Below are positions 8,742 to 17,545 of a stretch of DNA of 64,000 nucleotides, in pieces. How positions within the stretch are numbered: the stretch's first letter is position 1; every line of letters starts with the position of its first letter. A model generated the notes under the pieces. The model saw only the letters and a program-made list of their open reading frames with translations. It was not told where the DNA came from and made no database searches. Origin of the DNA: Oceanospirillaceae bacterium. GTDB taxonomy: Bacteria > Pseudomonadota > Gammaproteobacteria > Pseudomonadales > Oceanobacteraceae. The DNA is taken from the NCBI GenBank assembly GCA_024234265.1, contig JACKOM010000007.1, positions 76,440 through 140,439 on the forward strand, read 5' to 3'. A program made the translations under genes and the position numbers.

Positions 8742-9842
8742 ATGGCATTTATTAAATGGTTAATGCCACTGCTCGCCGTGTTTGCACTGGCAGGTTGTGG
8801 CAAAGATGCGGATAACGCTGCTGCCGGCGCGCAGGCCCAGCAAACTTTTAAATGGAAACTGGTGACCAGCTGGCCGAAAAATTTCCCTGGTTTAGGTACT
8901 GGTCCGGAAAAATTCGCCGCCATGGTGGATGAAATGTCCAATGGCCGTCTGCAGATTAAAGTGTACGGTGCCGGCCAGTTAGTTCCGGCCCTGGAAGTAT
9001 TTGATGCGGTTTCCCGTGGTACTGCAGAAATGGGTCACAGCGGTGCTTATTACTGGAAGGGTAAAAGTGTTGCCGCACAATTTTTCACCTCTGTGCCTTT
9101 TGGCCTGAATGCCCAGGAAATGAATGCCTGGATTCAGTACGGCGGTGGCCTGCAAATCTGGCAGGAAGTATACGCGCCTTTCAATATTATCCCCATGGCA
9201 GGTGGTAACTCAGGCGTGCAGATGGGCGGCTGGTTCAATAAAGAAATTAACAGCGTTGAAGATTTAAAAGGTCTGAAAATGCGTATTCCTGGCCTAGGTG
9301 GTGAAGTACTGTCCCGCGCTGGCGGCACACCTGTGACCCTGCCTGGCGCGGAGTTATTTACTGCCCTGCAAACCGGCCAGATCGATGCCACTGAATGGGT
9401 TGGCCCATACAACGATTTAGCCTTCGGCCTGTATAAAGCCGCTAAATATTATTATTACCCCGGCTGGCACGAGCCAGGTTCTATGCTCGAATTTTTAATC
9501 AATAAAGATGCGTTTAATAAATTGCCAAAGGATTTACAGGCGATTGTGACCGTGGCCGCCCGCGCCGTGAACCAGGATATGCTCGATGAATACACCGCCA
9601 GCAATAACCGCGCACTGGTTGAGTTAGTTGAGAAACATAAAGTGGATGTGCGCCCATTCCCGGATGATGTGCTGCTGAAATTACGCGGTTTATCCGATGA
9701 AGTGCTGAAAGAAGTGGCTGCACAGGATCCGTTAGCACAAAAGGCCTATGACTCTTTTGTGAATTTCCGCGATAAGGTCAGCCATTACCACAGTTATACC
9801 GAGCAGGCATTTATTAACGCGCGTAATAAACCCGCGAAATAA
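8742..9842 (+). CDS. TRAP transporter substrate-binding lipoprotein (DctP type)
   Basis: 366-aa extracytoplasmic solute receptor. The N-terminus MAFIKWLMPLLAVFALAGC is a lipoprotein signal with lipobox LAGC (Cys19), unusual since many DctP proteins are freely periplasmic. The mature part begins FKWKLVTSWPKNFPG and includes GHSGAYYWKGK, MRIPGLGGEVLSRAGG and DATEWVGPYNDL, resembling TakP-type 2-oxoacid receptors. It starts 2 bp after uvrD with a GGAAG site inside the uvrD end, so it may be co-transcribed with it. Its membrane partners DctM and DctQ are nearby but on the opposite strand. The substrate is probably an organic acid (inference). Confidence 0.9.
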   Translation: MAFIKWLMPLLAVFALAGCGKDADNAAAGAQAQQTFKWKLVTSWPKNFPGLGTGPEKFAAMVDEMSNGRLQIKVYGAGQLVPALEVFDAVSRGTAEMGHSGAYYWKGKSVAAQFFTSVPFGLNAQEMNAWIQYGGGLQIWQEVYAPFNIIPMAGGNSGVQMGGWFNKEINSVEDLKGLKMRIPGLGGEVLSRAGGTPVTLPGAELFTALQTGQIDATEWVGPYNDLAFGLYKAAKYYYYPGWHEPGSMLEFLINKDAFNKLPKDLQAIVTVAARAVNQDMLDEYTASNNRALVELVEKHKVDVRPFPDDVLLKLRGLSDEVLKEVAAQDPLAQKAYDSFVNFRDKVSHYHSYTEQAFINARNKPAK

Positions 9843-9860
9843 TCCTGATTCTGCAATGTA

Positions 9861-9889
9861 AAAAGGGCGCTTTAAGCGCCCTTTTTTAT
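9861..9889 (+). terminator. Bidirectional intrinsic terminator after the TRAP receptor gene
   Basis: AAAAGGGCGCTT pairs with AAGCGCCCTTTT and runs into T-rich sequence. It separates the plus-strand TRAP receptor gene from the convergent minus-strand thioesterase/TRAP permease genes. Just beyond, a TGGTAGC unit is repeated about three times (9958-9980). Confidence 0.9.
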
Positions 9890-9986
9890 TATGACCAAGG
9901 AGGGTTGTATGCAGAAAATGCAGGAGCAATTTTTTGCGGGACAGGGATAACCTATTAAGCTGGTAGCTGGTAGCTGGTTCTGTGAA

Positions 9987-10379
9987 TTATTTCGGCACAG
10001 CGCGTATGCGCCCGGCCTCATCAATCGCTACATATACAAACTGGGTATCACACACTTTACGGCGGCTGGCGTCGGTGGAGGATTGTGTCCACACCTCTAC
10101 AAAAACCTGAATAGAGCTTTTACCCACTTCACCGACCCGGGTGTAACAGCACAGGGCCGAACCAATTTTCACCGGTGAAATAAACTGGGTTTGCTCACAG
10201 GCGACCATCACCACTTTACCGCGGGCGATTTTGCGCGCGGCATCTTCGGCTGCGGTATCCATCTGCGCCAGCACCCAGCCTCCACTGATATCACCACTGG
10301 CGTTGGTATCGGTCGCTTTGGGGATTACCCGTAAACTTAATTGCCCGTTTGGCAGGGGGCTGTCATCGGCTGGGTACAT
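9987..10379 (-). CDS. yciA: Acyl-CoA thioesterase, YciA family
   Basis: 130-aa hotdog-fold protein that hydrolyses acyl-CoAs. The signature region TNASGDISGGWVLAQMD (about 34-50) contains the catalytic Asp, followed by VMVACEQTQFISPVKIGS and the GKSSIQVFVEVW strand. I chose the ATG 14 bp past the dctM stop (behind AGGAAGCC), giving MYPADDSPLPNGQ; the longer reading frame would run into dctM. It is the last gene of a dctQ-dctM-yciA unit, an association that hints the TRAP substrate may feed acyl-CoA metabolism (inference). Confidence 0.88.
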   Translation of the reverse strand: MYPADDSPLPNGQLSLRVIPKATDTNASGDISGGWVLAQMDTAAEDAARKIARGKVVMVACEQTQFISPVKIGSALCCYTRVGEVGKSSIQVFVEVWTQSSTDASRRKVCDTQFVYVAIDEAGRIRAVPK

Positions 10380-10393
10380 AGGCTTCCTTATTT

Positions 10394-11767
10394 TTATGCG
10401 CCGTAAATCATGCCTGGTAACCAGGTTGCCAGCGATGGCCACAGGGCCAGCAGCAGAAGTACCAGTAACTGAATGATAATGTAGGGTACCACGCCACGGT
10501 AAATGTCGGCAGTACTGACGGATTCAGGCGCCACACCACGTAAATAAAATAATGCAAAACCAAAAGGCGGCGTTAAAAACGAGGTTTGCAGGTTTACGGC
10601 GATCATAATGCCGAGCCATACAGGGTCCAGGCCCATGGCGAGCAGCACGGGGGCGACAATTGGCACCACCACAAAGGTGATTTCAATAAAATCGAGAATA
10701 AAACCGAGCAGGAATATCACCAGCATCACTACCAGGGTGGCGGCAAATACCCCACCTGGCATATGCGCGAAAATATCCTCGACCAATTCATCGCCACCAA
10801 ATCCGCGGAATACCAGTGAAAACAGCGCTGCGCCGAAGAAAATTAAAAACACCATGCTGGTGACGTGCAGGGTGCTGTCCATGACTTCGCGTAATTGTTT
10901 GAAGTCGAGGGAGCGATTTTGCAGTGCAAGTAATGCAGCGCCAATTGCGCCTACTGCCGCAGCTTCTGTGGGTGTGGCAACGCCAGCGAGGATTGAACCG
11001 AGCACAACCACAATCAGAGCTAGCGGTGGCAGAACAATTTTAAATGCTGAGTCTGGTTTTTCTTCTGGATCTGCATCATCCAGTGGCGGGGCCAGTTCTG
11101 GTTTAAAGCGGCTTAAGAAATAAACGTAGACTGCGTAAAGCACCACCAACAGCAGGCCGGGAATAACCGCGCCCATAAACAAATCGGCCACGGAAATGGT
11201 TTTTGGATTAAATAAACCCATTTTCAATTGGGCTTGCTGGTAGGCACTGGATAACACATCGGCGAGCAGAATCAGCGCCATGGAGGGCGGAATAATTTGC
11301 CCCAATGTACCGGTTGCGCAAATGGTGCCGGTGGCGAGTGCCGGGCTGTAACGGTTTTTCAGCATGGTGGGCAGGGTAATTAAACCCATAGTCACAACTG
11401 TAGCGCCGATAATACCCGTGCTGGCCGCGAGTAACATGCCAACAAAAATAACTGCGAGGGCGATGCCACCGGGGCGCTTACCAAATACCCCGGCCATGGC
11501 ACGCAGCAGATTTTCGGCAATGCGCGATTTTTCCAGCATCACGCCCATAAACACAAACAGGGGTACGGCGATTAAAATCGGGTTGGCGATAATGCCGTAC
11601 AGGCGATTGGGCAGGGCTTCAACAAAGGCAGTATCAAATGTGCCGGTTGCATAACCCAGGCCGGCAAATATCAGTGCAACACCGGATAAACAAAACGCTA
11701 CCGGGTAACCCAGCATTAATACCAGACAGATAGCGATAAACATTAACAGGGGCATAAATTCCATCAT
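10394..11767 (-). CDS. TRAP transporter large permease subunit DctM
   Basis: 457-aa integral membrane protein with about 12-13 hydrophobic segments, the proton/sodium-coupled transport subunit of tripartite (TRAP) importers. Family landmarks: the PVAFCLSGVALIFAGLGY start, GIIGATVVTMGLITLPTML, GTICATGTLGQIIPPSMALI and the C-terminal LQTSFLTPPFGFALFYLRG. Its ATG overlaps the dctQ stop by 4 bp (ATGA), so the two are translationally coupled. It should work with DctQ and the divergently placed receptor at 8742-9842. Confidence 0.95.
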   Translation of the reverse strand: MMEFMPLLMFIAICLVLMLGYPVAFCLSGVALIFAGLGYATGTFDTAFVEALPNRLYGIIANPILIAVPLFVFMGVMLEKSRIAENLLRAMAGVFGKRPGGIALAVIFVGMLLAASTGIIGATVVTMGLITLPTMLKNRYSPALATGTICATGTLGQIIPPSMALILLADVLSSAYQQAQLKMGLFNPKTISVADLFMGAVIPGLLLVVLYAVYVYFLSRFKPELAPPLDDADPEEKPDSAFKIVLPPLALIVVVLGSILAGVATPTEAAAVGAIGAALLALQNRSLDFKQLREVMDSTLHVTSMVFLIFFGAALFSLVFRGFGGDELVEDIFAHMPGGVFAATLVVMLVIFLLGFILDFIEITFVVVPIVAPVLLAMGLDPVWLGIMIAVNLQTSFLTPPFGFALFYLRGVAPESVSTADIYRGVVPYIIIQLLVLLLLALWPSLATWLPGMIYGA

Positions 11768-12267
11768 GCTGCATGCTCCTGCAGATTTTTAATGTTGCGC
11801 ATAATTTCAATAATGCCCTGCAACATCAGTAATACGGGCTGAATTAATAACAGGGTTTTGAGCAGGTAAATAAAGGGCAGGCCATTGCCCTCGACAGAGC
11901 GCTCCAGAATGCTCCAGCTGTCGGCCACATAGGGCCAGCAGATAATCAGGCTGAAAAGACAGGTTGGAAATAAAAGTAAAATGGTTCCGCCAATATTCAC
12001 CAGCGCTTTACGGCGCACATCGAAATTGCGGTAAAAAACATCCACCCGCACATGTTTGTCATGTTGCAGGCTATAGGCTGCACCCAGCATAAATAAACTG
12101 GCGTGCAGGTAAGTCATGGATTCCTGCAGGGCTATGGGTGCCCAGTTAAAGGCATAACGCAGTAATACAACCAGGCCGGTAACCAGTACCAGGGCGAGGC
12201 TTAACCAGGAAACTAACGAGCCAAAACGGTCGCTCGCGGTGTCCAGTTTGGCGATCAGGGTTTGCAT
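11764..12267 (-). CDS. TRAP transporter small permease subunit DctQ
   Basis: 167 aa with four predicted transmembrane helices (about 16-36, 47-67, 90-112, 131-155), the size and layout of DctQ. Family-like stretch: LQESMTYLHASLFMLGAAYSL and KHVRVDVFYRNF. First gene of the dctQ-dctM-yciA unit, divergent from pstS; the 168 bp between them carries the Pho-controlled pstS promoter. Confidence 0.9.
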   Translation of the reverse strand: MQTLIAKLDTASDRFGSLVSWLSLALVLVTGLVVLLRYAFNWAPIALQESMTYLHASLFMLGAAYSLQHDKHVRVDVFYRNFDVRRKALVNIGGTILLLFPTCLFSLIICWPYVADSWSILERSVEGNGLPFIYLLKTLLLIQPVLLMLQGIIEIMRNIKNLQEHAA

Positions 12268-12358
12268 GGGAGAAGTCTGTTTGTTGTTTTAAGAGTGGCG
12301 GCATTATACCGAAAGGGCCTTGGCGGGCAGTACAGAAAAATTCTGCTATCGTTTCGCC

Positions 12359-12392
12359 GTGTAACATGAATGTCATATTTCAGACATATATT
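12359..12392 (+). promoter_or_regulatory. Pho box and -10 of pstS
   Basis: Half sites GTGTAAC (12359-12365) and ATGTCAT (12370-12376) are separated by 4 bp, followed after exactly 10 bp by TATATT (12387-12392), the geometry of PhoB-activated promoters, where the Pho box replaces a -35. A third half site CAGACAT (12381-12387) continues the 11-bp phase. The consensus half site is CTGTCAT. Confidence 0.82.
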
Positions 12393-12435
12393 GGCAATCA
12401 CTGACATGACACCTAGTCCTAACGGAGACCCAAAC

Positions 12436-13407
12436 ATGCAGATTAAAAAAATAATGGCTGCCATTTCTATGGTTGCCGCCACTGTAACAATGACCGCCCA
12501 CGCTGAAGTAACTGTTGATGCTTCCCTGCCTTCTTACAAAAAGGCAGCTGGTGTATCCGGTAACATCTCCAGTGTTGGTTCTGACACCCTGGCTAACATG
12601 ACCACCCTGTGGGCTGAAGAATTCAAACGCCAGTATCCAAACGTAAACATCCAGATCCAGGCTGCCGGCTCTTCTACCGCCGCCCCTGCTCTGACTGAAG
12701 GTACTTCTAACTTCGGCCCAATGAGCCGCAAGATGAAAGACAACGAAATCGAAGCCTTCGAAACCAAATTCGGCTACAAGCCAACTGCAGTTCCAGTTGC
12801 GATCGACGCCCTGGCTGTATTCGTAAACAAAGATAACCCAATCAAAGGCCTGACCATGGAAGAAGTGGATGCAATCTTCTCTTCTACCAACAAGTGTGGC
12901 GCTGCTAAATCTGCTGAAACCTGGGGTGATCTGGGTCTGACCGGCAGCTGGGCAAACAAAAAAGTTGAACTGTACGGCCGTAACTCTGTATCCGGTACCT
13001 ACGGTTACTTCAAAGAGCACGCCATGTGTAAGGGCGACTTCAAAAACTCCGTTAAAGAGCAACCAGGTTCTGCTTCTGTAGTTCAGTCTGTATCTGCTTC
13101 CCTGAACGGTATCGGTTACTCAGGTATCGGTTACAAAACTTCCAGCGTACGTGCTGTGCCACTGGCTAAAACTGGTAACGCTTTTGTTGAAGCTACCTTC
13201 GACAACGCTGTAACTGGTAAATACCCACTGTCACGTTTCCTGTTCGTATACGTGAACAAAAAGCCAAACCAGCCTCTGGCTCCGATCGAAGCTGAGTTTG
13301 TGAAGCTGATGCTGTCCAAACAAGGTCAGGAAATCGTAGTGAAAGACGGTTATATCCCGCTGCCAGCTAAGGTAATTGAGAAGTCCATGAAAGAACTGGG
13401 CCTCTGA
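12436..13407 (+). CDS. pstS: Phosphate ABC transporter substrate-binding protein PstS
   Basis: 323-aa periplasmic phosphate receptor. The signal peptide (1-24, ...TMTAHA) precedes a mature part with phosphate-site motifs VGSDTLANMTTLW, AAGSSTAAPALTEG, FGPMSRKM and YGRNSVSGTYGYFKEH. I chose the ATG behind an AACGGAGACC site; the 66-bp upstream extension would run through the Pho promoter. Codon choice (AAC, GGT, CTG, CGT dominant) differs from its neighbours and indicates very high expression. An attenuating terminator follows it, separating it from pstC, which has its own Pho box. Confidence 0.96.
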   Translation: MQIKKIMAAISMVAATVTMTAHAEVTVDASLPSYKKAAGVSGNISSVGSDTLANMTTLWAEEFKRQYPNVNIQIQAAGSSTAAPALTEGTSNFGPMSRKMKDNEIEAFETKFGYKPTAVPVAIDALAVFVNKDNPIKGLTMEEVDAIFSSTNKCGAAKSAETWGDLGLTGSWANKKVELYGRNSVSGTYGYFKEHAMCKGDFKNSVKEQPGSASVVQSVSASLNGIGYSGIGYKTSSVRAVPLAKTGNAFVEATFDNAVTGKYPLSRFLFVYVNKKPNQPLAPIEAEFVKLMLSKQGQEIVVKDGYIPLPAKVIEKSMKELGL

Positions 13408-13433
13408 TTAGGGTAAGGAAAGCTTGATAAATG

Positions 13434-13467
13434 AAGTGGGACGGATTCTAATTCGCCCCACTTTTTT
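13434..13467 (+). terminator. Terminator between pstS and pstC
   Basis: AAGTGGG pairs with CCCACTT around a ~20-nt loop that can extend pairing (CG/CG), followed by TTTTTT. It would let pstS be made in excess over the membrane subunits. Confidence 0.75.
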
Positions 13468-13480
13468 GCATTTTAAGCGG

Positions 13481-13514
13481 TTGTCACACAAATGTAATAT
13501 TTGTGTCATATAAA
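13481..13514 (+). promoter_or_regulatory. Pho box and -10 of pstCAB-phoU
   Basis: Half sites TTGTCAC (13481-13487) and ATGTAAT (13492-13498), 4 bp apart, lie exactly 10 bp upstream of TATAAA (13509-13514). A third half site GTGTCAT (13503-13509) keeps the 11-bp phase and overlaps the -10. The arrangement is the same as at pstS. Confidence 0.82.
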
Positions 13515-13564
13515 GGCGGCCTAACTCTGTATTCACCAGCAGTACGCCCAGAGCGAATCGAACC

Positions 13565-15826
13565 ATGAGCCAACCATCAGCACCCGACCTGGACTTTAAC
13601 ACGCCGGCCCTGCGCCGCTTCCGCAAAGTGCGGTTTGTAAAGGACAAAATCGCCAAATGGGGGATCGCCATTGGTGGTGTGAGCATCATCGGGGCTGTGT
13701 TGCTTATTTTTTTCTACCTGCTGTACGAAGTTTACCCTGTTTTTATCCCTGCCAAAGTCGAAGAGCAAAGCCACTATGCAGTGCCTGCCCTGAGTGCTGA
13801 CCCTGGCAGCAAGACCCTGATGTTAACCATGGAAGAGCAGGCAGAAGTGGGCCTGCGTATTACTGCCAACGGCAGCATGGTGTTTTTTAATGCCAATAAC
13901 GGCGATGTAATTGATACCCGCACGCCACCTTTGGCGGCTCCTGTGACTGCGTTTGTACGTGACACCCAGCAATCCAGTGAATTTGCCTTTGGTGCGCAAA
14001 ACGGCACCGCACTGGTAGCGCGCCACCGTTACAGCATTACCTACCCCAATGATGTGCGGGTAATTACCCCTGATATTGAATATCCCTACGGCGAAGAGCC
14101 AATCGTTGTATTCGAAGATGGCGCTGCTATTGCGCACATGACCATGCGTGATTCCGACCATGGCCTCACCCTGATTGCCAGCGATGAAAATGACCGCATC
14201 AGTGCCAGTCGTTTCTCCAAAGAAGAGAATTTCATGACAGGTGAAGTGACCATGGAGCGTGAAGCCCTGGAACTGCCACCTGTTTCCGGCCATGTAAATC
14301 AGATTCTGCTCGACCAAAGCCAGCGCTGGTTATATGTGCTGACAGACAATCGCAATTTACATGTGGTAGATCTGCGCAACAGCACCCTGAACAGCTCAGT
14401 AAAACTGACCTCAGCTGATCATAAAGTCACGGATATTGAATTCCTGCTGGGCGGCAACTCCCTGATGGTGGCGACCGATGAAGGTAAAGTCAGTCAGTGG
14501 TTCCAGGTACGTGAAAAAGGTGAATTCAAACTTGAAAACGTGCGTCAGTTTGAAACCGCCAACAATGAAGTGCGTGCTATTGAAGTTGAGCACCGCCGCA
14601 AAGGTTTTGTGGTGGCATCCGGTAAGGGTGAGCTGGCCCTCTATCATTCCACCGCACACCGCACCCTGTTAGATGAAAAAATTACCGACAACGAAATCCT
14701 GCAGTTAGGCATTTCCCCCCGTGGTAAAAATCTGCTGGTGGAAGATTCCTCCGGTCAGATGCTGCGTTTCAGCGTAGAAAACGAACACCCTGAAGTTTCA
14801 TGGTCTTCTATGTGGGATGAAGTTTGGTACGAAGGTTATGAGCAACCATCCCATACCTGGCAGAGTACCGCCGCTAACAACGATTTCGAGCCAAAATACA
14901 GCCTGGTGCCACTGGCCTTTGGTACCATCAAAGGTGCGTTTTACGCCATGCTGCTGGCAGCGCCCCTGGCGATTGCCGGTGCTGTTTACACTGCCTATTT
15001 CATGGCACCGGCCCTGCGCCGCAAGGTCAAACCTATCATCGAATTAATGGAAGCCCTGCCAACCGTTATTCTGGGTTTCCTCGCGGGTCTTGCGCTGGCA
15101 CCGTTTGTTGAACATAACCTGCCCGGTATTTTTGCCATGCTGCTGCTGGTGCCCTTTGGCATGCTGCTGTTTGGTTTTACCTGGGTGAATATGCCGGCGC
15201 GTATCCGTCACCGTGTGGCCGATGGTTATGACGCTTTATTGCTGGTGCCTGTGGTTATTCTGATGACACTGATCGCCATTCAGCTCAGCGCACCGATGGA
15301 AGATTATTTCTTCGGTGGCTCCATGGTGCACTGGCTGGACCATCAGATGGGCGTGACGTTCAGCCAGCGTAACGCGCTGATTGTCGGCCTGGCGATGGGC
15401 TTTGCGGTTATCCCGAACATTTTCTCGATCGCGGAAGATGCTATTTTCTCTGTGCCAAAAAGCCTCAGTTACGGCTCACTGGCATTGGGTGCTACACCAT
15501 GGCAAACACTGGTGCGTGTAGTGCTGCCGACCGCCAGCCCGGGTATTTTCTCTGCCCTGATGATTGGTCTGGGCCGTGCTGTGGGTGAAACCATGATCGT
15601 ACTGATGGCAACGGGTAACACCCCGATCACCGATGTGAATATTTTCGAGGGTATGCGTACCCTGGCGGCCAACATTGCAGTGGAAGTACCGGAATCCGAA
15701 GTGGGCAGCACCCACTACCGTATTCTGTTCCTGACCGGCTTTGTGCTGTTCCTGTTTACCTTTGTTTTCAACACCGCTGCAGAAGTAGTCCGTCAGCGTT
15801 TACGTAAAAAATACGGACAGCTTTAA
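13565..15826 (+). CDS. pstC: Phosphate ABC transporter permease PstC with large periplasmic domain
   Basis: 753-aa permease, far longer than the ~320 aa of E. coli PstC. After one N-terminal membrane helix (about 32-55) comes a ~390-residue extracytoplasmic region rich in short beta strands with propeller-like blades (LLDQSQRWLYVLTDNRNL, LLGGNSLMVATDEGKVSQW). The real permease domain starts near 455, with the ABC-permease EAA region SLSYGSLALGATPWQTLVRV and GRAVGETMIVLMATGN. Pseudomonads also have long PstC proteins, so the extension is a lineage trait. It is followed 15 bp later by pstA. Confidence 0.94.
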   Translation: MSQPSAPDLDFNTPALRRFRKVRFVKDKIAKWGIAIGGVSIIGAVLLIFFYLLYEVYPVFIPAKVEEQSHYAVPALSADPGSKTLMLTMEEQAEVGLRITANGSMVFFNANNGDVIDTRTPPLAAPVTAFVRDTQQSSEFAFGAQNGTALVARHRYSITYPNDVRVITPDIEYPYGEEPIVVFEDGAAIAHMTMRDSDHGLTLIASDENDRISASRFSKEENFMTGEVTMEREALELPPVSGHVNQILLDQSQRWLYVLTDNRNLHVVDLRNSTLNSSVKLTSADHKVTDIEFLLGGNSLMVATDEGKVSQWFQVREKGEFKLENVRQFETANNEVRAIEVEHRRKGFVVASGKGELALYHSTAHRTLLDEKITDNEILQLGISPRGKNLLVEDSSGQMLRFSVENEHPEVSWSSMWDEVWYEGYEQPSHTWQSTAANNDFEPKYSLVPLAFGTIKGAFYAMLLAAPLAIAGAVYTAYFMAPALRRKVKPIIELMEALPTVILGFLAGLALAPFVEHNLPGIFAMLLLVPFGMLLFGFTWVNMPARIRHRVADGYDALLLVPVVILMTLIAIQLSAPMEDYFFGGSMVHWLDHQMGVTFSQRNALIVGLAMGFAVIPNIFSIAEDAIFSVPKSLSYGSLALGATPWQTLVRVVLPTASPGIFSALMIGLGRAVGETMIVLMATGNTPITDVNIFEGMRTLAANIAVEVPESEVGSTHYRILFLTGFVLFLFTFVFNTAAEVVRQRLRKKYGQL

Positions 15827-15841
15827 GGCGAGGATTTATTG

Positions 15842-17518
15842 ATGCGTGTTTCGTTAAAAGATTGGTTCAAATCAGGCTCACCTTGGATCTGGTTAAACGC
15901 AGGTGCGGTAGCCATCAGCATGATCATGGTTATCGGTCTGCTGATTTTCATCGCTATCCGTGGTTTGGGGCATTTCTGGCCCGGCCAGATTATGCAGGCA
16001 ACCTATACCCTGCCGGGTGAAACCCCGGTACTGATTGCCGGTGAAATTACCGACACTGAAATGGTGCCCGCCCGTCAGCTTGAGGCCATGGGCATTGTAT
16101 TGCCGGAAGGTCAGCTCGAAGCAAAACGTATTCTGCTGAAAGTGGGTAACCGCGATATTTATGGCAGTGATTTCCGCTGGGTGCTGGAAAACCACCTGAG
16201 CAACATTACCTATCCAAAAGACATGCTGTCCCTTGAACGCCACGAATGGGGCAACTTCTACGGTAATTTAAAAACCGTTAAAGCCGCCGGTGAAGTGGTT
16301 GCGGATGTGGCGAGCGATGAAGCCAAAGCCCGCGAACTGTTTGCTAAATACTTTGCAGAATCCGCAGCAATCCATGCTGAACTGCTGAAAATTCAGAAAC
16401 ACGATATCGGCGGCATCAACTACGCCCTGGAACGTCTGCGTCTGAAAGAGCGGGGTCTGGAATTAAAAGGCGAAAAAACACCTGAAAATCTCGCGCCGCT
16501 TGAAGCAGAACGTGCAGAGCTGGAAGCTGAATACAACGCCATGCAGGGCAAGATGTCCGAGCTGTATGCCAACGAGAATAAAAACTCCTTTACCGTGGTA
16601 GAAGCCAACGGCCGTGAGCAGGAATATCCATTCGCGAAGATAGTGCGTTTCTACCGTCCGAATGAAATGGGCCTGTTTGCCAAAATCAAACATTACTTCA
16701 GCAAAGTGGGTGAGTTCCTGTTTGATGACCCACGCGAAGCTAACACCGAAGGTGGTGTGTTCCCGGCGATTTACGGCACAGTGTTAATGGTGGTGCTGAT
16801 GTCCGTGATGGTGACGCCGTTTGGTGTTATTGCCGCGGTTTATCTGCGTGAATATGCCAAGCAGGGGCTGCTGACCCAGATTATCCGCGTGGCGGTAAAC
16901 AACCTCGCCGGTGTTCCATCCATCGTATACGGCGTATTTGGTTTGGGCTTTTTTGTATATTTCCTGGGTGGTTCAGTGGACGCGCTGTTTTTCCCGGAAG
17001 CTTTACCATCCCCGACCTTTGGCACCGGTGGTCTGCTGTGGGCATCCATTACCCTGGCGTTGCTGACGTTGCCTGTGGTTATTGTGGCGACGGAAGAAGG
17101 TCTGGCGCGTATTCCGCGCAGCATCCGTGAGGGCTCCCTGGCCCTGGGTGCAACCAAGTTTGAAACCCTGATGCGCGTGGTGCTGCCAATGGCCAGCCCG
17201 GCGATGATGACAGGTGTGATTCTTGCCGTGGCCCGTGCCGCCGGTGAAGTAGCACCCCTGATGCTGGTGGGTGTAGTGAAACTGGCACCGAGCTTACCGC
17301 TCGATGGTAACTACCCCTTCCTGCACCTGGATCAGAAATTCATGCACTTAGGTTTCCACATCTACGATGTTGGTTTCCAGAGTCCGAACGTTGAAGCTGC
17401 ACGTCCGCTGGTTTATGCCACGGCCCTGTTGCTGGTTGCGGTAATCGCCCTGCTGAACCTGTCGGCCATTGCGATTCGTAACCACCTGCGCGAGAAGTAC
17501 AAAGCGCTGGAAATGTAA
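15842..17518 (+). CDS. pstA: Phosphate ABC transporter permease PstA with periplasmic insert
   Basis: 558-aa partner of PstC. One membrane helix (about 20-42) is followed by a ~230-residue periplasmic region with a helical, Glu/Lys/Ala-rich coiled-coil stretch (about 135-245; LRLKERGLELKGEK, LEAERAELEAEYNAM). The permease core begins near 295 and ends with EAA loop SIREGSLALGATKFETLMRV and ARAAGEVAPLMLVG. The start is the ATG immediately after an in-frame TTG, behind GCGAGG. Substrate is inorganic phosphate. Confidence 0.94.
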   Translation: MRVSLKDWFKSGSPWIWLNAGAVAISMIMVIGLLIFIAIRGLGHFWPGQIMQATYTLPGETPVLIAGEITDTEMVPARQLEAMGIVLPEGQLEAKRILLKVGNRDIYGSDFRWVLENHLSNITYPKDMLSLERHEWGNFYGNLKTVKAAGEVVADVASDEAKARELFAKYFAESAAIHAELLKIQKHDIGGINYALERLRLKERGLELKGEKTPENLAPLEAERAELEAEYNAMQGKMSELYANENKNSFTVVEANGREQEYPFAKIVRFYRPNEMGLFAKIKHYFSKVGEFLFDDPREANTEGGVFPAIYGTVLMVVLMSVMVTPFGVIAAVYLREYAKQGLLTQIIRVAVNNLAGVPSIVYGVFGLGFFVYFLGGSVDALFFPEALPSPTFGTGGLLWASITLALLTLPVVIVATEEGLARIPRSIREGSLALGATKFETLMRVVLPMASPAMMTGVILAVARAAGEVAPLMLVGVVKLAPSLPLDGNYPFLHLDQKFMHLGFHIYDVGFQSPNVEAARPLVYATALLLVAVIALLNLSAIAIRNHLREKYKALEM

Positions 17519-17545
17519 GCGTTAAACATTAACGAGGCTTAGGCC

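Noticed and set aside
12373..13062. 229-codon minus-strand frame opposite pstS
   Set aside because: The highly biased codons of pstS leave the opposite strand open; the frame crosses the Pho promoter and has no recognisable domain.
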